DNA of 64,000 nucleotides from CAILHX01 sp046155285 (GTDB lineage Bacteria; Pseudomonadota; Gammaproteobacteria; Burkholderiales; Methylophilaceae): positions 248,001 to 312,000 of the forward strand of contig JBJXEA010000026.1 of assembly GCA_046155285.1 (NCBI GenBank), given 5' to 3'. Positions within the stretch are counted from its first letter, which is position 1; each line of letters opens with the position of its first letter. Of this stretch, positions 8,175 to 17,543 are shown one piece after another. Made by a program: the position numbers and the translations under genes. The notes beneath the pieces were generated by a model. It was given only the letters and a program-made list of their open reading frames with translations. It was not told the DNA's origin and did not search any database.

Positions 8175-8983
8175 GCGACATTATTCTTTACGCCAAAAAC
8201 CTCACCAAAAGTTATAAACAGCGCACGGGCAAGTTCGGCTTGGGCACAAAAATCGTCAAGGCGCTGGACGACGTGAGCATAGAACTCAAAACCGGAAAAA
8301 CGCTGGCGATTGTGGGCGAATCGGGCAGTGGAAAATCAACGCTGGCACGTTGTCTGCTACAATTGCTGCCCGCTGATGCAGGCGAAGTATTTTTTCAAGG
8401 CAATAACCTCGCCAACAGCAATGGACAGGCGTTACGTGACCTGCGGCGACATTTGCAGATGGTGTTTCAAGACCCGTTTGCGTCGCTTAATCCGCGTATG
8501 AAAGTGGCAGAAATCGTGGGTGAGGGTTTATTGATACACAGGTTGGGCAATGCCGACGAGCGCCGAGCAAAAGTGTTGAGCATGTTGGAGCGTGTGGGTT
8601 TATCCGCCGCCGATTTGAGTAAATATCCGCACGAATTTTCTGGTGGGCAGCGCCAGCGTATCGGCATCGCACGGGCTTTGGTGTTAGAACCCAAAGTGGT
8701 GGTGTGTGATGAGCCTGTTTCGGCGTTGGACGTTTCGATTCAAGCGCAGATTTTGTTGTTGCTGAAAGAATTGCAGCAGGAAATGGGCTTGAGTTATGTG
8801 TTTATCAGCCACGATTTGCGCGTGGTGCGCCATGTGGCGGACGAGGTGGCAGTGATGCATCACGGTAAAGTAGTAGAGCAGGGCGGCGTGGAGTCCTTAT
8901 ACAGCGCGCCTAGCCAAGAATATACCCAGAATTTATTAATGGCGATTCCCGGCCGCGCGAAGCAGCATTCATTAGCAACTTAA
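8171..8983 (+). CDS. ABC transporter ATP-binding protein, oligopeptide (DppF/OppF) type
   Basis: This 270-aa ATPase pairs with the preceding gene. It has Walker A GESGSGKSTLA, signature FSGGQRQRIG, Walker B KVVVCDEPVSALDVS, ISHDLRVVRHVAD and the C-terminal PSQEYTQNLLMAIP segment that follows the nucleotide-binding domain in Dpp/Opp subunits. ATG at 8171 overlaps the previous stop as ATGA; the longer frame from TTG 8153 is less likely. Together the two would form a heterodimeric ATPase for an uptake system whose membrane parts must lie elsewhere. Confidence 0.88.
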   Translation: MSDIILYAKNLTKSYKQRTGKFGLGTKIVKALDDVSIELKTGKTLAIVGESGSGKSTLARCLLQLLPADAGEVFFQGNNLANSNGQALRDLRRHLQMVFQDPFASLNPRMKVAEIVGEGLLIHRLGNADERRAKVLSMLERVGLSAADLSKYPHEFSGGQRQRIGIARALVLEPKVVVCDEPVSALDVSIQAQILLLLKELQQEMGLSYVFISHDLRVVRHVADEVAVMHHGKVVEQGGVESLYSAPSQEYTQNLLMAIPGRAKQHSLAT

Positions 8984-8999
8984 AATTAGGATTTCAGCA

Positions 9000-9626
9000 A
9001 TGGCATACGATTTAGAAGAGCAGGAACAGTTAGACGAACTTAAGTCTTGGTGGAAGCAATACGGCAACATGGTGACTTGGGTGGCAATCGCCGCGATGTT
9101 GGCATTTTCCGGCTATAAGGGCTGGGGGATTTATCAGCACCAGCAAAACGCCCAAGCTTCGCAACTCTACGAAAGCTTGCAACAGCTCAAACCTAGTGAC
9201 TACAAAGCGGTACGTGAGATTTCCGGTCAGTTAATAGATAAATACGCCAGAACCACCTACGCTGGCCGTGCCGCGCTGTTGGCGGCGCATGCCAATTACC
9301 AAGCAGGTGACCGTAAGAGTGCCACAGCGCAATTGCAATGGGCGCAAGAGCATGGCAGTGAAGATTCAGTGAAAAGCATCGCTGCGCTGCAATTGGCGAG
9401 TATGCAGATGGAAGATAAGCAATATGACGCTGCGCTCAAAACGCTATCAGCCAAGCCTGCTGTCGGTTTTGAAGGCTTGGTGGCGGACATGAAGGGCGAT
9501 GTGTTGGCGGCGGCAGGCAAAAAGCCTGAGGCGAAAAAGGCTTATGAAGAAGCCTTGGCCAAACTGGATAGTGACGCGCCTTTGCATAAATACACCGCAC
9601 AAAAATTTGACGCTTTGGGGCATTGA
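9000..9626 (+). CDS. yfgM: YfgM-like tetratricopeptide membrane protein
   Basis: YfgM is an ancillary subunit of the SecYEG translocon that helps outer-membrane and periplasmic proteins fold. The 208-aa protein begins MAYDLEEQEQLDELKSWWKQYG, the family signature, followed by one membrane helix at about residues 23-41 and periplasmic TPR-like helices to the end. The length is normal (about 200-210). It lies between hisS and bamB as in most beta- and gammaproteobacteria. Its stop overlaps the bamB start, so both are likely co-translated. Confidence 0.9.
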   Translation: MAYDLEEQEQLDELKSWWKQYGNMVTWVAIAAMLAFSGYKGWGIYQHQQNAQASQLYESLQQLKPSDYKAVREISGQLIDKYARTTYAGRAALLAAHANYQAGDRKSATAQLQWAQEHGSEDSVKSIAALQLASMQMEDKQYDAALKTLSAKPAVGFEGLVADMKGDVLAAAGKKPEAKKAYEEALAKLDSDAPLHKYTAQKFDALGH

Positions 9627-10795
9627 TGCGCTATCTATTCATCACATTGCTGGCTCTAGGCTTGATCTCTGGTTGCAGCCAGATTATGGAGTTGAAGGAT
9701 GATGTCTCTGATAAGGTTTTCGGTTCTGACCGCGAAGAAGACAATCCAACGCCGCTCAAAGATCTCAAGCAGGCTAGTGATGCCAAGGTGCTGTGGAGTG
9801 CCAATGTGGGGGAATCAGAGCTTTACGAATTCAGTCCAGCAATAGATGGTAAATATATCTATACCGCCAGTGAAACTGGTGGGTTGACCAAGCTGGATGC
9901 CGCCACAGGCAAACAAGAGTGGCAGGTTTCTGCGGGCGAGTCTTTGTCCGGCGGGGCGGGTGCGGGCGAAGGTTTGGTGTTGGTAGGGACTAAAGGCGCG
10001 GTGTTAGCGTTTGATCAAGCGACTGGTAAACCTTTGTGGAAATCACGCTTGGCGGGTGAGGTGCTTTCTGCGCCGCGTGTGGATGGTGGCGTGGTGGTGG
10101 TGCGTAGCGGCGATTCACGCATCTACGGCATCAATGCCGTCGACGGCAAGCGTAAATGGGTGTACGAGCGTGCTACGCCTACCTTGAGTTTGCGTAGCAG
10201 CGCTGGCGTGACCATTGCTGATGGCGCAGCACTTGCGGGTTTTTCAGGCGGCAAGTTGGTGGCGGTACGGGTAGCGGACGGGAAAATTATATGGGAAGCC
10301 ACCGTGGCACAACCCAAGGGTGCGACTGAAATTGAGCGCATCGCCGACATTACCAGCTTGCCAGTAGTAGACGGACGTTTCGTCTACGCAGCCGCGTTTC
10401 AAGGCCGTGTGGTGGGCATAGAGCGGGCTTCTGGCCAAGTGTTGTGGAATCGGGATATTTCCAGTTTTTATGGCCTTACCGTGGATGGTTCTGTGTTGTA
10501 TCTCACACAAAGCAATGGTGCGACTTATGCCTTGGATTACTCCACGGGCAAGACCTATTGGCGGCAGGGCGGCTTGCAGTATCGCAAGACCACCGCGCCG
10601 GTTTCATTAGGCCGTACTGCCTTATTTGGTGACTTTGAAGGCTGGGTGCACCTGTTGTCGCGTGACGACGGCGACTTTGTCGGCCGCGTTAAAACCGATG
10701 GCAGCGCGGTGATGCCGCAGCCCGTGGTACTCAACGATACTACCGCGTTATTCCAAACTCGCGCTGGCGGTCTTTACGCCATTTCTATTAAGTAA
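9626..10795 (+). CDS. bamB: Outer membrane assembly lipoprotein BamB
   Basis: BamB is the beta-propeller lipoprotein of the BAM complex that inserts barrel proteins into the outer membrane. The 389-aa protein has a lipoprotein signal peptide with the lipobox LISGC at residues 14-18, then repeated PQQ-like blades (for example YTASETGGLTKLDAATGKQEW and VLAFDQATGKPLWK, with similar repeats to the end). ATG 9626 shares its A with the yfgM stop; the track-length alternative one codon earlier uses TTG. BamD is encoded separately at 14826, as usual. Confidence 0.95.
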   Translation: MRYLFITLLALGLISGCSQIMELKDDVSDKVFGSDREEDNPTPLKDLKQASDAKVLWSANVGESELYEFSPAIDGKYIYTASETGGLTKLDAATGKQEWQVSAGESLSGGAGAGEGLVLVGTKGAVLAFDQATGKPLWKSRLAGEVLSAPRVDGGVVVVRSGDSRIYGINAVDGKRKWVYERATPTLSLRSSAGVTIADGAALAGFSGGKLVAVRVADGKIIWEATVAQPKGATEIERIADITSLPVVDGRFVYAAAFQGRVVGIERASGQVLWNRDISSFYGLTVDGSVLYLTQSNGATYALDYSTGKTYWRQGGLQYRKTTAPVSLGRTALFGDFEGWVHLLSRDDGDFVGRVKTDGSAVMPQPVVLNDTTALFQTRAGGLYAISIK

Positions 10796-10800
10796 TCCTG

Positions 10801-12129
10801 ATGTTACCCACCATCGTTCTTGTTGGCCGACCTAACGTCGGCAAATCCACGCTATTCAATCGGCTTACTAAAACCCGCGACGCACTCGTTGCGGATTTCC
10901 CCGGCCTTACCCGCGACCGCCACTACGGACGCGGTGTGGTAGGTGATAGGCCGTATCTTGTGGTGGATACCGGCGGTTTTGAACCTTCAACCGACACTGG
11001 CATTATGGTGGAAATGGCGCGTCAGACCTTGCAGGCGGTGGATGAGGCCGATGCCATTATCTTCATGGTAGATGGTCGTCAGGGCTTGAATCCGCAAGAC
11101 AAAGTGATTGCTGAGAAGCTGCGTCGTAGCCAACGCCCGGTAATTTTGGCGGTGAACAAGTGCGAAGGCATGAACCGCGCCATCGTCGCGGCAGAGTTTC
11201 ATGAGCTAGGCTTGGGTGAACCCTATGCGGTTTCATCCGCCCACGGTGAAGGCGTGCGCGACTTAGTGAATCTGGCGCTGGAAGACTTTCCATTAGACGA
11301 AGAAGAAGATGAGACCGCCGAACGTATTCCCAAAATCGCCATCGTAGGCCGTCCCAACGTGGGTAAATCCACCATGGTCAACACATTGCTAGGCGAGGAG
11401 CGCGTGATTGCATTTGACCAGCCTGGAACCACGCGCGACTCCATCCACATTGAGTTTGAGCGCGACGGAAAAAAATATACGCTGATAGACACCGCGGGCA
11501 TACGCAGACGTGGCAAGGTGTTTGAGGCGATAGAAAAGTTCTCGGTCATCAAAACGCTGCAAGCGATTGAAGATGCGAATGTAGTGGTACTGGTGTTGGA
11601 CGCGCAAGATCAGATTACTGAGCAGGATGGCAGTTTGGCGGCATTTGTGCTGGAAAGCGGACGAGCGCTGGTGGTGGCGGTGAATAAGTGGGACGGACTG
11701 AAGGAAGAGCAGCGCGAGGATGTTAAAAAAGACATCGCGCGCAAGCTGGCATTTTTGACCTACGCTAAGTTTCATTACGTCTCGGCATTGAAGGCGCAAG
11801 GCTTCCCACCCTTGCTGAAATCGGTAGATGTCGCCTACGCCGCAGCGATGGCACAACTGTCCACACCTAAGCTGACGCGCGTATTAGAGCAGACCATAGA
11901 GCAGCACCAGCCGCCGATTTCCGGCATTATTCGGCCTAAATTACGCTACGCGCACCAAGGCGGAAAGAACCCGCCCATCATCGTGATTCATGGCAGCCAC
12001 ACCAATAAAATTCCCGATAGTTATAAGCGTTATCTGGAAAAAAGCTTCCGTAGTGCGTTTGAGTTGACTGGTACACCGCTGCTGATTCAGTTCAAACAAG
12101 GTAAAAATCCTTTCGAAAATAAAGATTAA
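10801..12129 (+). CDS. der: Ribosome-assembly GTPase Der (EngA)
   Basis: Der has two tandem GTPase domains and a C-terminal KH-like domain and is needed for maturation of the 50S subunit. The 442-aa protein shows both P-loops (GRPNVGKSTLFN at the start and GRPNVGKSTMVN near residue 183), DTGGF and DTAGI switch II motifs, and NKCE and NKWD guanine-specificity motifs. It starts five bases after bamB. In many betaproteobacteria hfq follows directly; here hfq is about 28 kb away, so the operon has been split or rearranged. Confidence 0.96.
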   Translation: MLPTIVLVGRPNVGKSTLFNRLTKTRDALVADFPGLTRDRHYGRGVVGDRPYLVVDTGGFEPSTDTGIMVEMARQTLQAVDEADAIIFMVDGRQGLNPQDKVIAEKLRRSQRPVILAVNKCEGMNRAIVAAEFHELGLGEPYAVSSAHGEGVRDLVNLALEDFPLDEEEDETAERIPKIAIVGRPNVGKSTMVNTLLGEERVIAFDQPGTTRDSIHIEFERDGKKYTLIDTAGIRRRGKVFEAIEKFSVIKTLQAIEDANVVVLVLDAQDQITEQDGSLAAFVLESGRALVVAVNKWDGLKEEQREDVKKDIARKLAFLTYAKFHYVSALKAQGFPPLLKSVDVAYAAAMAQLSTPKLTRVLEQTIEQHQPPISGIIRPKLRYAHQGGKNPPIIVIHGSHTNKIPDSYKRYLEKSFRSAFELTGTPLLIQFKQGKNPFENKD

Positions 12130-12204
12130 GCTAGTATTAAGCTTGCTCTAACTTGAGCCGTCAGCTACGCTACGCTTCAATTGCCTCGGTGCTTGGAGTT
12201 TCGA

Positions 12205-13905
12205 TTGAGTAATCATCAACAACAGCCGGATAACTTGCAGCTCTACAAGCAGATTGTCGAGAGCAGCGGTGAGGCTATTATCATCACAGATGCAGCCGAA
12301 AAAATCATCGGCGTGAATCGCGCATTTACCCAAATCACTCAGTTTTCTTTAAGCGATGTTCTTGGCCAAACTCCGCGCCTGATGCGATGTGGGCGGCATG
12401 ACAGTCAGTTTTTCGTGGAGATGTGGACAGCCATCACGGAAAAGGGGGCTTGGGCTGGTGAAATCTGGAACAGTCGCAAAGATGGCAGCGCTTATCCTGC
12501 GTGGGTCGTTATTCGTTCGGTTAAAGATGCAAGCGGCAACACCACACATTATTTCTCCAGCTTCTCTGACATCAGCGAGCGCATGTCGGCAGAAGAGCGC
12601 ATACGCCAATTGGCGCTCTATGACTCGCTCACCGGCCTCCCTAATCGCGCTACATTCTATAGCTTGACCAAGCAGGCCTTGGTGATTGCCAATCGTGACA
12701 ACATCACCGGTGGCGTCATGTTTATTGACCTAGATCGCTTCAAAAATATCAACGATAGTCTTGGTCACGGCGCGGGCGACGAGCTGATTCGGCGCGTAGC
12801 GGCAAGGCTCAAGACCTGTTTGCGCTCGTCCGATGTGGTGGCGCGTATGGGCGGCGACGAGTTTGTGGTGGGTTTGTTCGACATCAAGGTCGCCGAGGAT
12901 GCCGCTATTGTTGCTAAAAAAATGTTGAGCACATTCGCCACGCCATTTTTGATCGAAGGCCATGAAATCTCCATCTCAGCCAGCATAGGCATTAGTGTCT
13001 ACCCCAATGACAGCGGGGATATTGATGACTTGATCAAATTCTCTGACATCGCCATGTATCGCGCCAAGGACAGAGGCCGCAACACGCATTTGTTCTATTC
13101 CAATGACATGAACGTACGTTCGATAGAGAAATTGCAGTTGGAAAGCGATTTGCGGCGCGCCATGGATAGAAAAGAGCTGTTGCTGCACTATCAACCGCAA
13201 GCCGACATCCACACCGGTGAGATGACCGGTGCTGAAGTGCTGATACGCTGGCAGCATCCAGAAAATGGCATGGTGTCGCCTGGGCAGTTTGTGCCTTTGG
13301 CAGAAGAGACGGGCTTAATCGTGCCTATCGGCCAATGGGTGATGGATCAAGCGGTGGCGCAAAATCGCGCCTGGCAGAAGCAGGGCTTGCCCATCGTGAA
13401 ACTGGCGGTCAATTTGGCGGCGCAGCAGTTCCACCCCAAGCTGATGGACGAAGTGTCCGCGTTGCTGACGCAATATGATTTATCCAATCAGTTTTTAGAA
13501 CTGGAAATCACCGAGAGTATGGTGATGAACAACGCTGAACAAGTGATCGAAATGCTGAAAGAGATGGAAAAGCTGGGCGTGCAGATGTCGCTTGATGACT
13601 TTGGCACAGGCTATTCGTCGCTGTCATACCTCAAGCGCTTTCCTATAAACAAACTCAAGGTGGATCAGTCTTTCGTGCGCGGTATTCCGCACGACACCGA
13701 TGATATGGCCATTACCCGCGCCATTATTGGCATGGGCAAGAGTTTAGGTCTGAAAGTGATTGCCGAAGGTGTAGAAACGCGTGAGCAGTTGGAATTTTTA
13801 CGCGCTGAAGGCTGCGACGAGATTCAAGGCTTTTTGTTCAGTAAGCCTATTCCTGCCAGTGAGTTCGTCAAGCTGTTGGATAAAGATTACCGCTTTCCAG
13901 CCTAA
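12205..13905 (+). CDS. PAS-GGDEF-EAL cyclic-di-GMP turnover protein
   Basis: This 566-aa cytoplasmic protein has a PAS sensor domain (about residues 15-125), a diguanylate cyclase domain with intact GGDEF (216-220) and an upstream RSSD product-inhibition site (207-210), and a phosphodiesterase domain. In the latter the signature EAL reads EVL (344-346), while ELEITES, DDFGTGYSSLSYLKRF, KVDQSFV and VIAEGVET are conserved, so it may still hydrolyse c-di-GMP. There is no membrane segment. The start is uncertain: TTG 12205 has GGAG six bases upstream, while TTG 12181 would add eight residues. It is convergent with the next gene. Confidence 0.88.
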   Translation: MSNHQQQPDNLQLYKQIVESSGEAIIITDAAEKIIGVNRAFTQITQFSLSDVLGQTPRLMRCGRHDSQFFVEMWTAITEKGAWAGEIWNSRKDGSAYPAWVVIRSVKDASGNTTHYFSSFSDISERMSAEERIRQLALYDSLTGLPNRATFYSLTKQALVIANRDNITGGVMFIDLDRFKNINDSLGHGAGDELIRRVAARLKTCLRSSDVVARMGGDEFVVGLFDIKVAEDAAIVAKKMLSTFATPFLIEGHEISISASIGISVYPNDSGDIDDLIKFSDIAMYRAKDRGRNTHLFYSNDMNVRSIEKLQLESDLRRAMDRKELLLHYQPQADIHTGEMTGAEVLIRWQHPENGMVSPGQFVPLAEETGLIVPIGQWVMDQAVAQNRAWQKQGLPIVKLAVNLAAQQFHPKLMDEVSALLTQYDLSNQFLELEITESMVMNNAEQVIEMLKEMEKLGVQMSLDDFGTGYSSLSYLKRFPINKLKVDQSFVRGIPHDTDDMAITRAIIGMGKSLGLKVIAEGVETREQLEFLRAEGCDEIQGFLFSKPIPASEFVKLLDKDYRFPA

Positions 13906-13917
13906 TGCTGCGTTATA

Positions 13918-14766
13918 TCAGTGGGTTAGTGCTTGTTCCACAGCTTGGAATTCATTGGTTACTAGATTGAGTTGGCTTTCAAAGGTTGCTTGATGTTGCT
14001 CAAAGGCGAGAGGCATAAACTCACCAATAATTTCTTCATAGCGGTCACTGAGAACAGTGGAGTGACAGTCTAAATTTGAAACAACTGCGAGACCGCTAGG
14101 ATATGTGGGAATTGTGAATAGCTGTAAGTCGGGACGAAATTTACGCAATATCAGTATTACTTTCCATGTGTCACCCAACCATAAAACACTTTTCCGCTCT
14201 CTGCTTGCTGTGATTGGGCTTACAGGAAAGATATCGTGAAAAATGACTAGCGAATCTTTATCGCTATAGCGCTCAACGTTGATAAAGTCGGTCAGGGTCT
14301 GGTCAAAAGTATGCAGGCCATCAATAAAAGCTAGGTCTATTGCGTCAGCTTGCATCACCTCGCGTAAGTCATGTGCCGCAAAAAAATCATTGCTGGTTTC
14401 TCGAAATAGTTTGCTCCAAGTCTGCTGGGTATAAGCAATATTGAACTCAGGGTCTACCCCTATCGCCTTGGTGGGAGGCTTTGCGAAGCGTATAGAATTG
14501 CCAGTTTCGACACCAATTTCAAGATAAGTCTTAGGTTGCCGGGCTAGATGAAACCATTCCAACCATTCCAGATAGGGTTTTCCTGGAAAACGCTGCTGAG
14601 CCGCCATCATATGAAGGCGAAACTCTATTTGTTGCAATAAGTTGAGAGTCTCTGCGTGTTGAGGACTGGTGGTTAATATCTGCTGGCACGCTTGCCTTGC
14701 CGCGTCTAATTGACCACTATTGGCAAGCTGCAAGGCGTTTTGTAAGGCTTGGTTAATGTCGGTCAT
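13918..14766 (-). CDS. Class I SAM-dependent methyltransferase with TPR-like N-terminus
   Basis: The 282-aa protein begins with a TPR-like helical region (about residues 1-50, with ANSGQLDAARQACQQIL) followed by a Rossmann methyltransferase domain. The SAM-binding motif is TYLEIGVETGNSI, followed by GVDPEF and an acidic AIDLAFIDGLHTFDQ motif, as in the Methyltransf_24 group often found near glycosylation genes. The substrate is unknown. It is convergent with the PAS-GGDEF-EAL gene and 60 bp downstream of bamD on the same strand. No glycan genes are nearby. Confidence 0.7.
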   Translation of the reverse strand: MTDINQALQNALQLANSGQLDAARQACQQILTTSPQHAETLNLLQQIEFRLHMMAAQQRFPGKPYLEWLEWFHLARQPKTYLEIGVETGNSIRFAKPPTKAIGVDPEFNIAYTQQTWSKLFRETSNDFFAAHDLREVMQADAIDLAFIDGLHTFDQTLTDFINVERYSDKDSLVIFHDIFPVSPITASRERKSVLWLGDTWKVILILRKFRPDLQLFTIPTYPSGLAVVSNLDCHSTVLSDRYEEIIGEFMPLAFEQHQATFESQLNLVTNEFQAVEQALTH

Positions 14767-14825
14767 AACTTTTAACTTAATCTAAGTGCCGCTTTATAAA
14801 AAGGCATGAAAAGGTCGGGCGAAAG

Positions 14826-15653
14826 TTACTTATTTGCAAACCACCCATCCCAAAATTTCCACCAAGTTTTTCTGTCTGGTGGCGCTTCGCCAGTCAGGAA
14901 GCGGCTTTTGGGGAAGTTGGCCTTGAGTACGCGTAAGGTGTCTTGCTGGTAGTCTTCCAAGCCTAATGACTCATAGGCGCTGATCAAAATGATGAGCGCT
15001 TCTTCTTGCGAAGGGCTTTCTGGATATTTTTCAATGACGTATTTGCAGCGGTTAGCTGCCGCTAGGAAAGCGCCACGTTTCATGTAATAGCGTGCTACGT
15101 GCAGCTCATTCTCGGCCAGATTGTTCACCAGATAATTCATACGCAGAAAAGCATCCTTGGCATATTTGCTTTCTGGAAAACGCGTCACCAAGTCTTTGAA
15201 AGCAGCAAAAGATTCGCGCTGCGCTTTGGGGTCGCGGTCGCTGATTTCCTGATCTACCAGTTTTTCCACCATGCCGCGCTCGTTAAATGTCGCTAAACCC
15301 TTGAGGTAGTAAGCGTAGTCCACATTGGGGTGATGGGGATGCAGCTTGATAAAGCGCTCTGCCGCGGCCACAGCGGCTGCTGGGTCTGGCTTTTTGTAGT
15401 AGGCGTAGGCGATGTCTAACTGTGACTGGGTGGCGTATTTGCCATGCGGAAAACGCACTTCGACGATTTGATAATACTTGGTGGCCTTTTCGTAATCGCG
15501 GTGGCGCATGGCATCTTCGCCCGCGTCATGGATTTTTTGCGGCCCCCAGCCCTTGGTTTCATCCAGTTCGGTGGGTTCGCCAAAAATGGCGCAGCCAGAG
15601 ATGCAAAATAAGGTGAGCAGTACAAGAAGTGCTAACGATGTGCGGCGATTCAT
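14826..15653 (-). CDS. bamD: Outer membrane assembly lipoprotein BamD
   Basis: BamD is the essential TPR lipoprotein of the BAM complex. The protein has a lipoprotein signal (MNRRTSLALLVLLTLFCISGC, cleaved before Cys) and five TPR-like repeats containing KATKYYQIVEVRFPHGKYA and YYLKGLATFNERG. I chose the second ATG (15653, 275 aa) because it gives a normal signal peptide; ATG 15674 adds seven residues. It is divergent from rluD across about 55 bp, the widespread bamD/rluD/pgeF arrangement. Confidence 0.92.
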   Translation of the reverse strand: MNRRTSLALLVLLTLFCISGCAIFGEPTELDETKGWGPQKIHDAGEDAMRHRDYEKATKYYQIVEVRFPHGKYATQSQLDIAYAYYKKPDPAAAVAAAERFIKLHPHHPNVDYAYYLKGLATFNERGMVEKLVDQEISDRDPKAQRESFAAFKDLVTRFPESKYAKDAFLRMNYLVNNLAENELHVARYYMKRGAFLAAANRCKYVIEKYPESPSQEEALIILISAYESLGLEDYQQDTLRVLKANFPKSRFLTGEAPPDRKTWWKFWDGWFANK

Positions 15654-15708
15654 AGATACAATCCGTGCTTTCATTGATAGGGCTTAAATTGCGAGCAATT
15701 ATAACCGA

Positions 15709-16764
15709 ATGAACATCCTCCATCTCACCATTCCACCCGATTGCGCCAATTTGCGGCTGGATCAAGCCTTGGCAAAAATGTTGCCGGAGTATTCGCGCAG
15801 CCGTTTGCAGGGGTGGATCAAAGCCGGTTCAGTGCAAGTGTCAGGAAAGCTGGGCGACGCCAAATCCAAAGTGTGGGGCGGCGAGGCGGTGACGGTGGAA
15901 GTGTTGCCGTCGGCAGAAGAATCTGCGTTCAAGGCTGAAGACATTGCGCTCGACATCGTGTTTGAAGACGAGACCATCCTTGTCATCAACAAGCCCGCGG
16001 GCTTGGTAGTACATCCCGCCGCGGGCAACTGGACCGGCACCTTGCTGAATGCGCTATTACATCATTTTCCGCAGATAGAAGGCGTGCCGCGTGCCGGCAT
16101 TGTGCATAGGCTGGACAAGGACACCAGCGGTTTACTCGTGGTCGCCAAGACCATCATCGCGCAGACCGACTTGGTGCGGCAGTTGCAAGCGCGGTCCGTC
16201 AAGCGCGAATATCGCGCCATCGTGTGGGGCGTGGTGCATGGCAAGGGCAAGATCAATGCGCCTATAGGCCGCAACCCGCATGACCGCTTAAAAATGGCGG
16301 TGGTAAAGCATTTTGGTAAAACTGCGGTGACACATTTTGAAGCGCTAGAACATTTCTCGCATCACAGCTACGTGCGCTGCTTGCTGGAAACCGGCCGCAC
16401 CCATCAAATTCGTGTGCACATGCAATCCATCAAAGCGCCGTTGGTAGGCGATCCAGTGTATGGGCCGCGCGGCGGCATGGTGCCCGGCGTTCGGGTGGAT
16501 GCAGAATTGGCGGAAGTATTAAGAGCTTTTCCACGCCAGGCTTTGCACGCGGCGCGTTTGGGCTTGATTCATCCGGCGACGGGTGAGTTTATGCAATGGC
16601 GCTCGGAGTTGCCTGAGGATATGAAGTCGATGTTGGCAACGCTACGTGAAGAGGCGCGTCTGGCAGTCCTGGCAGGGACGGACGAGGAAGACGAGCAGTG
16701 GTGGGGTGAAGGTTTGCAAGAAGACGCAGACTTAGAGGATGAAGAGGATTGGGACGATGAATGA
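15709..16764 (+). CDS. rluD: 23S rRNA pseudouridine synthase RluD
   Basis: RluD makes pseudouridines in helix 69 of 23S rRNA. The 351-aa protein has an N-terminal S4 RNA-binding domain (LRLDQALAKMLPEYSRSRLQ) and the catalytic motif HRLDKDTSG with D136. The C-terminal tail, after about residue 300, is acidic and ends EEDWDDE, somewhat longer than in E. coli. The last eight bases overlap the pgeF start, so the two are translationally coupled, as in most proteobacteria. Confidence 0.94.
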   Translation: MNILHLTIPPDCANLRLDQALAKMLPEYSRSRLQGWIKAGSVQVSGKLGDAKSKVWGGEAVTVEVLPSAEESAFKAEDIALDIVFEDETILVINKPAGLVVHPAAGNWTGTLLNALLHHFPQIEGVPRAGIVHRLDKDTSGLLVVAKTIIAQTDLVRQLQARSVKREYRAIVWGVVHGKGKINAPIGRNPHDRLKMAVVKHFGKTAVTHFEALEHFSHHSYVRCLLETGRTHQIRVHMQSIKAPLVGDPVYGPRGGMVPGVRVDAELAEVLRAFPRQALHAARLGLIHPATGEFMQWRSELPEDMKSMLATLREEARLAVLAGTDEEDEQWWGEGLQEDADLEDEEDWDDE

Positions 16765-17521
16765 AACCCAGCCACCTGAGTTGGTTTCAGTAGATTGGCC
16801 AGTCCCCGCCAATGTGCGCACTTTGCAGACCACGAGAAAGGGTGGTTTCAGCCTTGCGCCGTATGACAGCTTGAATCTAGGCGATCATGTGGGCGATGAC
16901 GCTTTAACCGTAACGCGTAATCGCCAGTCCTTGAACGATATTCTCCCTAGCGAGCCAGTGTGGCTGGAGCAAGTGCACGGCGTGGAAGTGGTAGTTGCCG
17001 AACAAACAAGCTGCAAGCCGCGTGCCGATGCGTGCATCTCTTGCACTAAAAACGCCGTGTGTATCGCCATGACGGCGGATTGCTTGCCGGTGTTGCTATG
17101 CGATCAAGCGGGTACGGTGGTGGCAGCGGCGCATGCTGGATGGCGTGGACTAGCAGATGGCGTGCTGGAAAGCACAGTGCGAGCGATGAATGTTGCTCCA
17201 AGCAATCTCATGGCTTGGCTAGGGCCGGCGATAGGCCCACAGGCATTTGAGGTGGGTGATGATGTGCGCGATGCTTTCATCAGCCACGACCCAAAAGCCA
17301 GCGCCGCCTTTACTCCCTCGCCCCAGCGGGGAGAGGGCGGGGGTGATGGGGTGAAATATCTCGCCGACATCTACCAACTCGCTCGTCAACGCCTAAATGC
17401 CTTAGGTGCCACCCAAATCTACGGCGGTGGCCTGTGTACCTATACCGATTCGGAGCGCTTCTTCTCCTTCCGTCGCGATGGTGCGACAGGCCGTATGGCA
17501 AGCTTGATTTGGCTGGCTTGA
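16757..17521 (+). CDS. pgeF: Peptidoglycan editing factor PgeF (YfiH/laccase-domain family)
   Basis: PgeF removes misincorporated amino acids from cytoplasmic peptidoglycan precursors; the family was earlier called multicopper polyphenol oxidase. The 254-aa protein has the family's metal-site motifs LEQVHGVEV, MTADCLPVLLCD and AAAHAGWRGLADG, and CTYTDSERFFSFRRDGATGRMAS near the end. It overlaps rluD by eight bases; the frame can be extended to 16739 without support. Residues of roughly 188-200 (TPSPQRGEGGGDGV) are encoded by a GC-rich palindromic repeat that stays in frame, an insertion not usual for the family. Confidence 0.9.
   Translation: MNETQPPELVSVDWPVPANVRTLQTTRKGGFSLAPYDSLNLGDHVGDDALTVTRNRQSLNDILPSEPVWLEQVHGVEVVVAEQTSCKPRADACISCTKNAVCIAMTADCLPVLLCDQAGTVVAAAHAGWRGLADGVLESTVRAMNVAPSNLMAWLGPAIGPQAFEVGDDVRDAFISHDPKASAAFTPSPQRGEGGGDGVKYLADIYQLARQRLNALGATQIYGGGLCTYTDSERFFSFRRDGATGRMASLIWLA
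17319..17353. repeat. GC-rich palindromic repeat inside pgeF
   Basis: CCCTCGCCCC and GGGGAGAGGG form a hairpin followed by CGGGGGTGATGGGG, the pattern of the common bacterial repeat CCCTC(T)CCCC..GGGGAGAGGG. It lies inside the pgeF coding sequence with the frame maintained. Related elements occur at 40822-40947 and 42074-42177. Confidence 0.6.
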
Positions 17522-17543
17522 CAGCGCTGATATACTGACAATT

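Noticed and set aside
11389..11856. 155-aa open frame on the minus strand
   Set aside because: It is antisense to the GTPase domain of der and shows no own features.
16739..16756. Upstream extension of pgeF
   Set aside because: The extra six codons lie inside rluD and use an unsupported start; ATG 16757 is the usual overlapping start.
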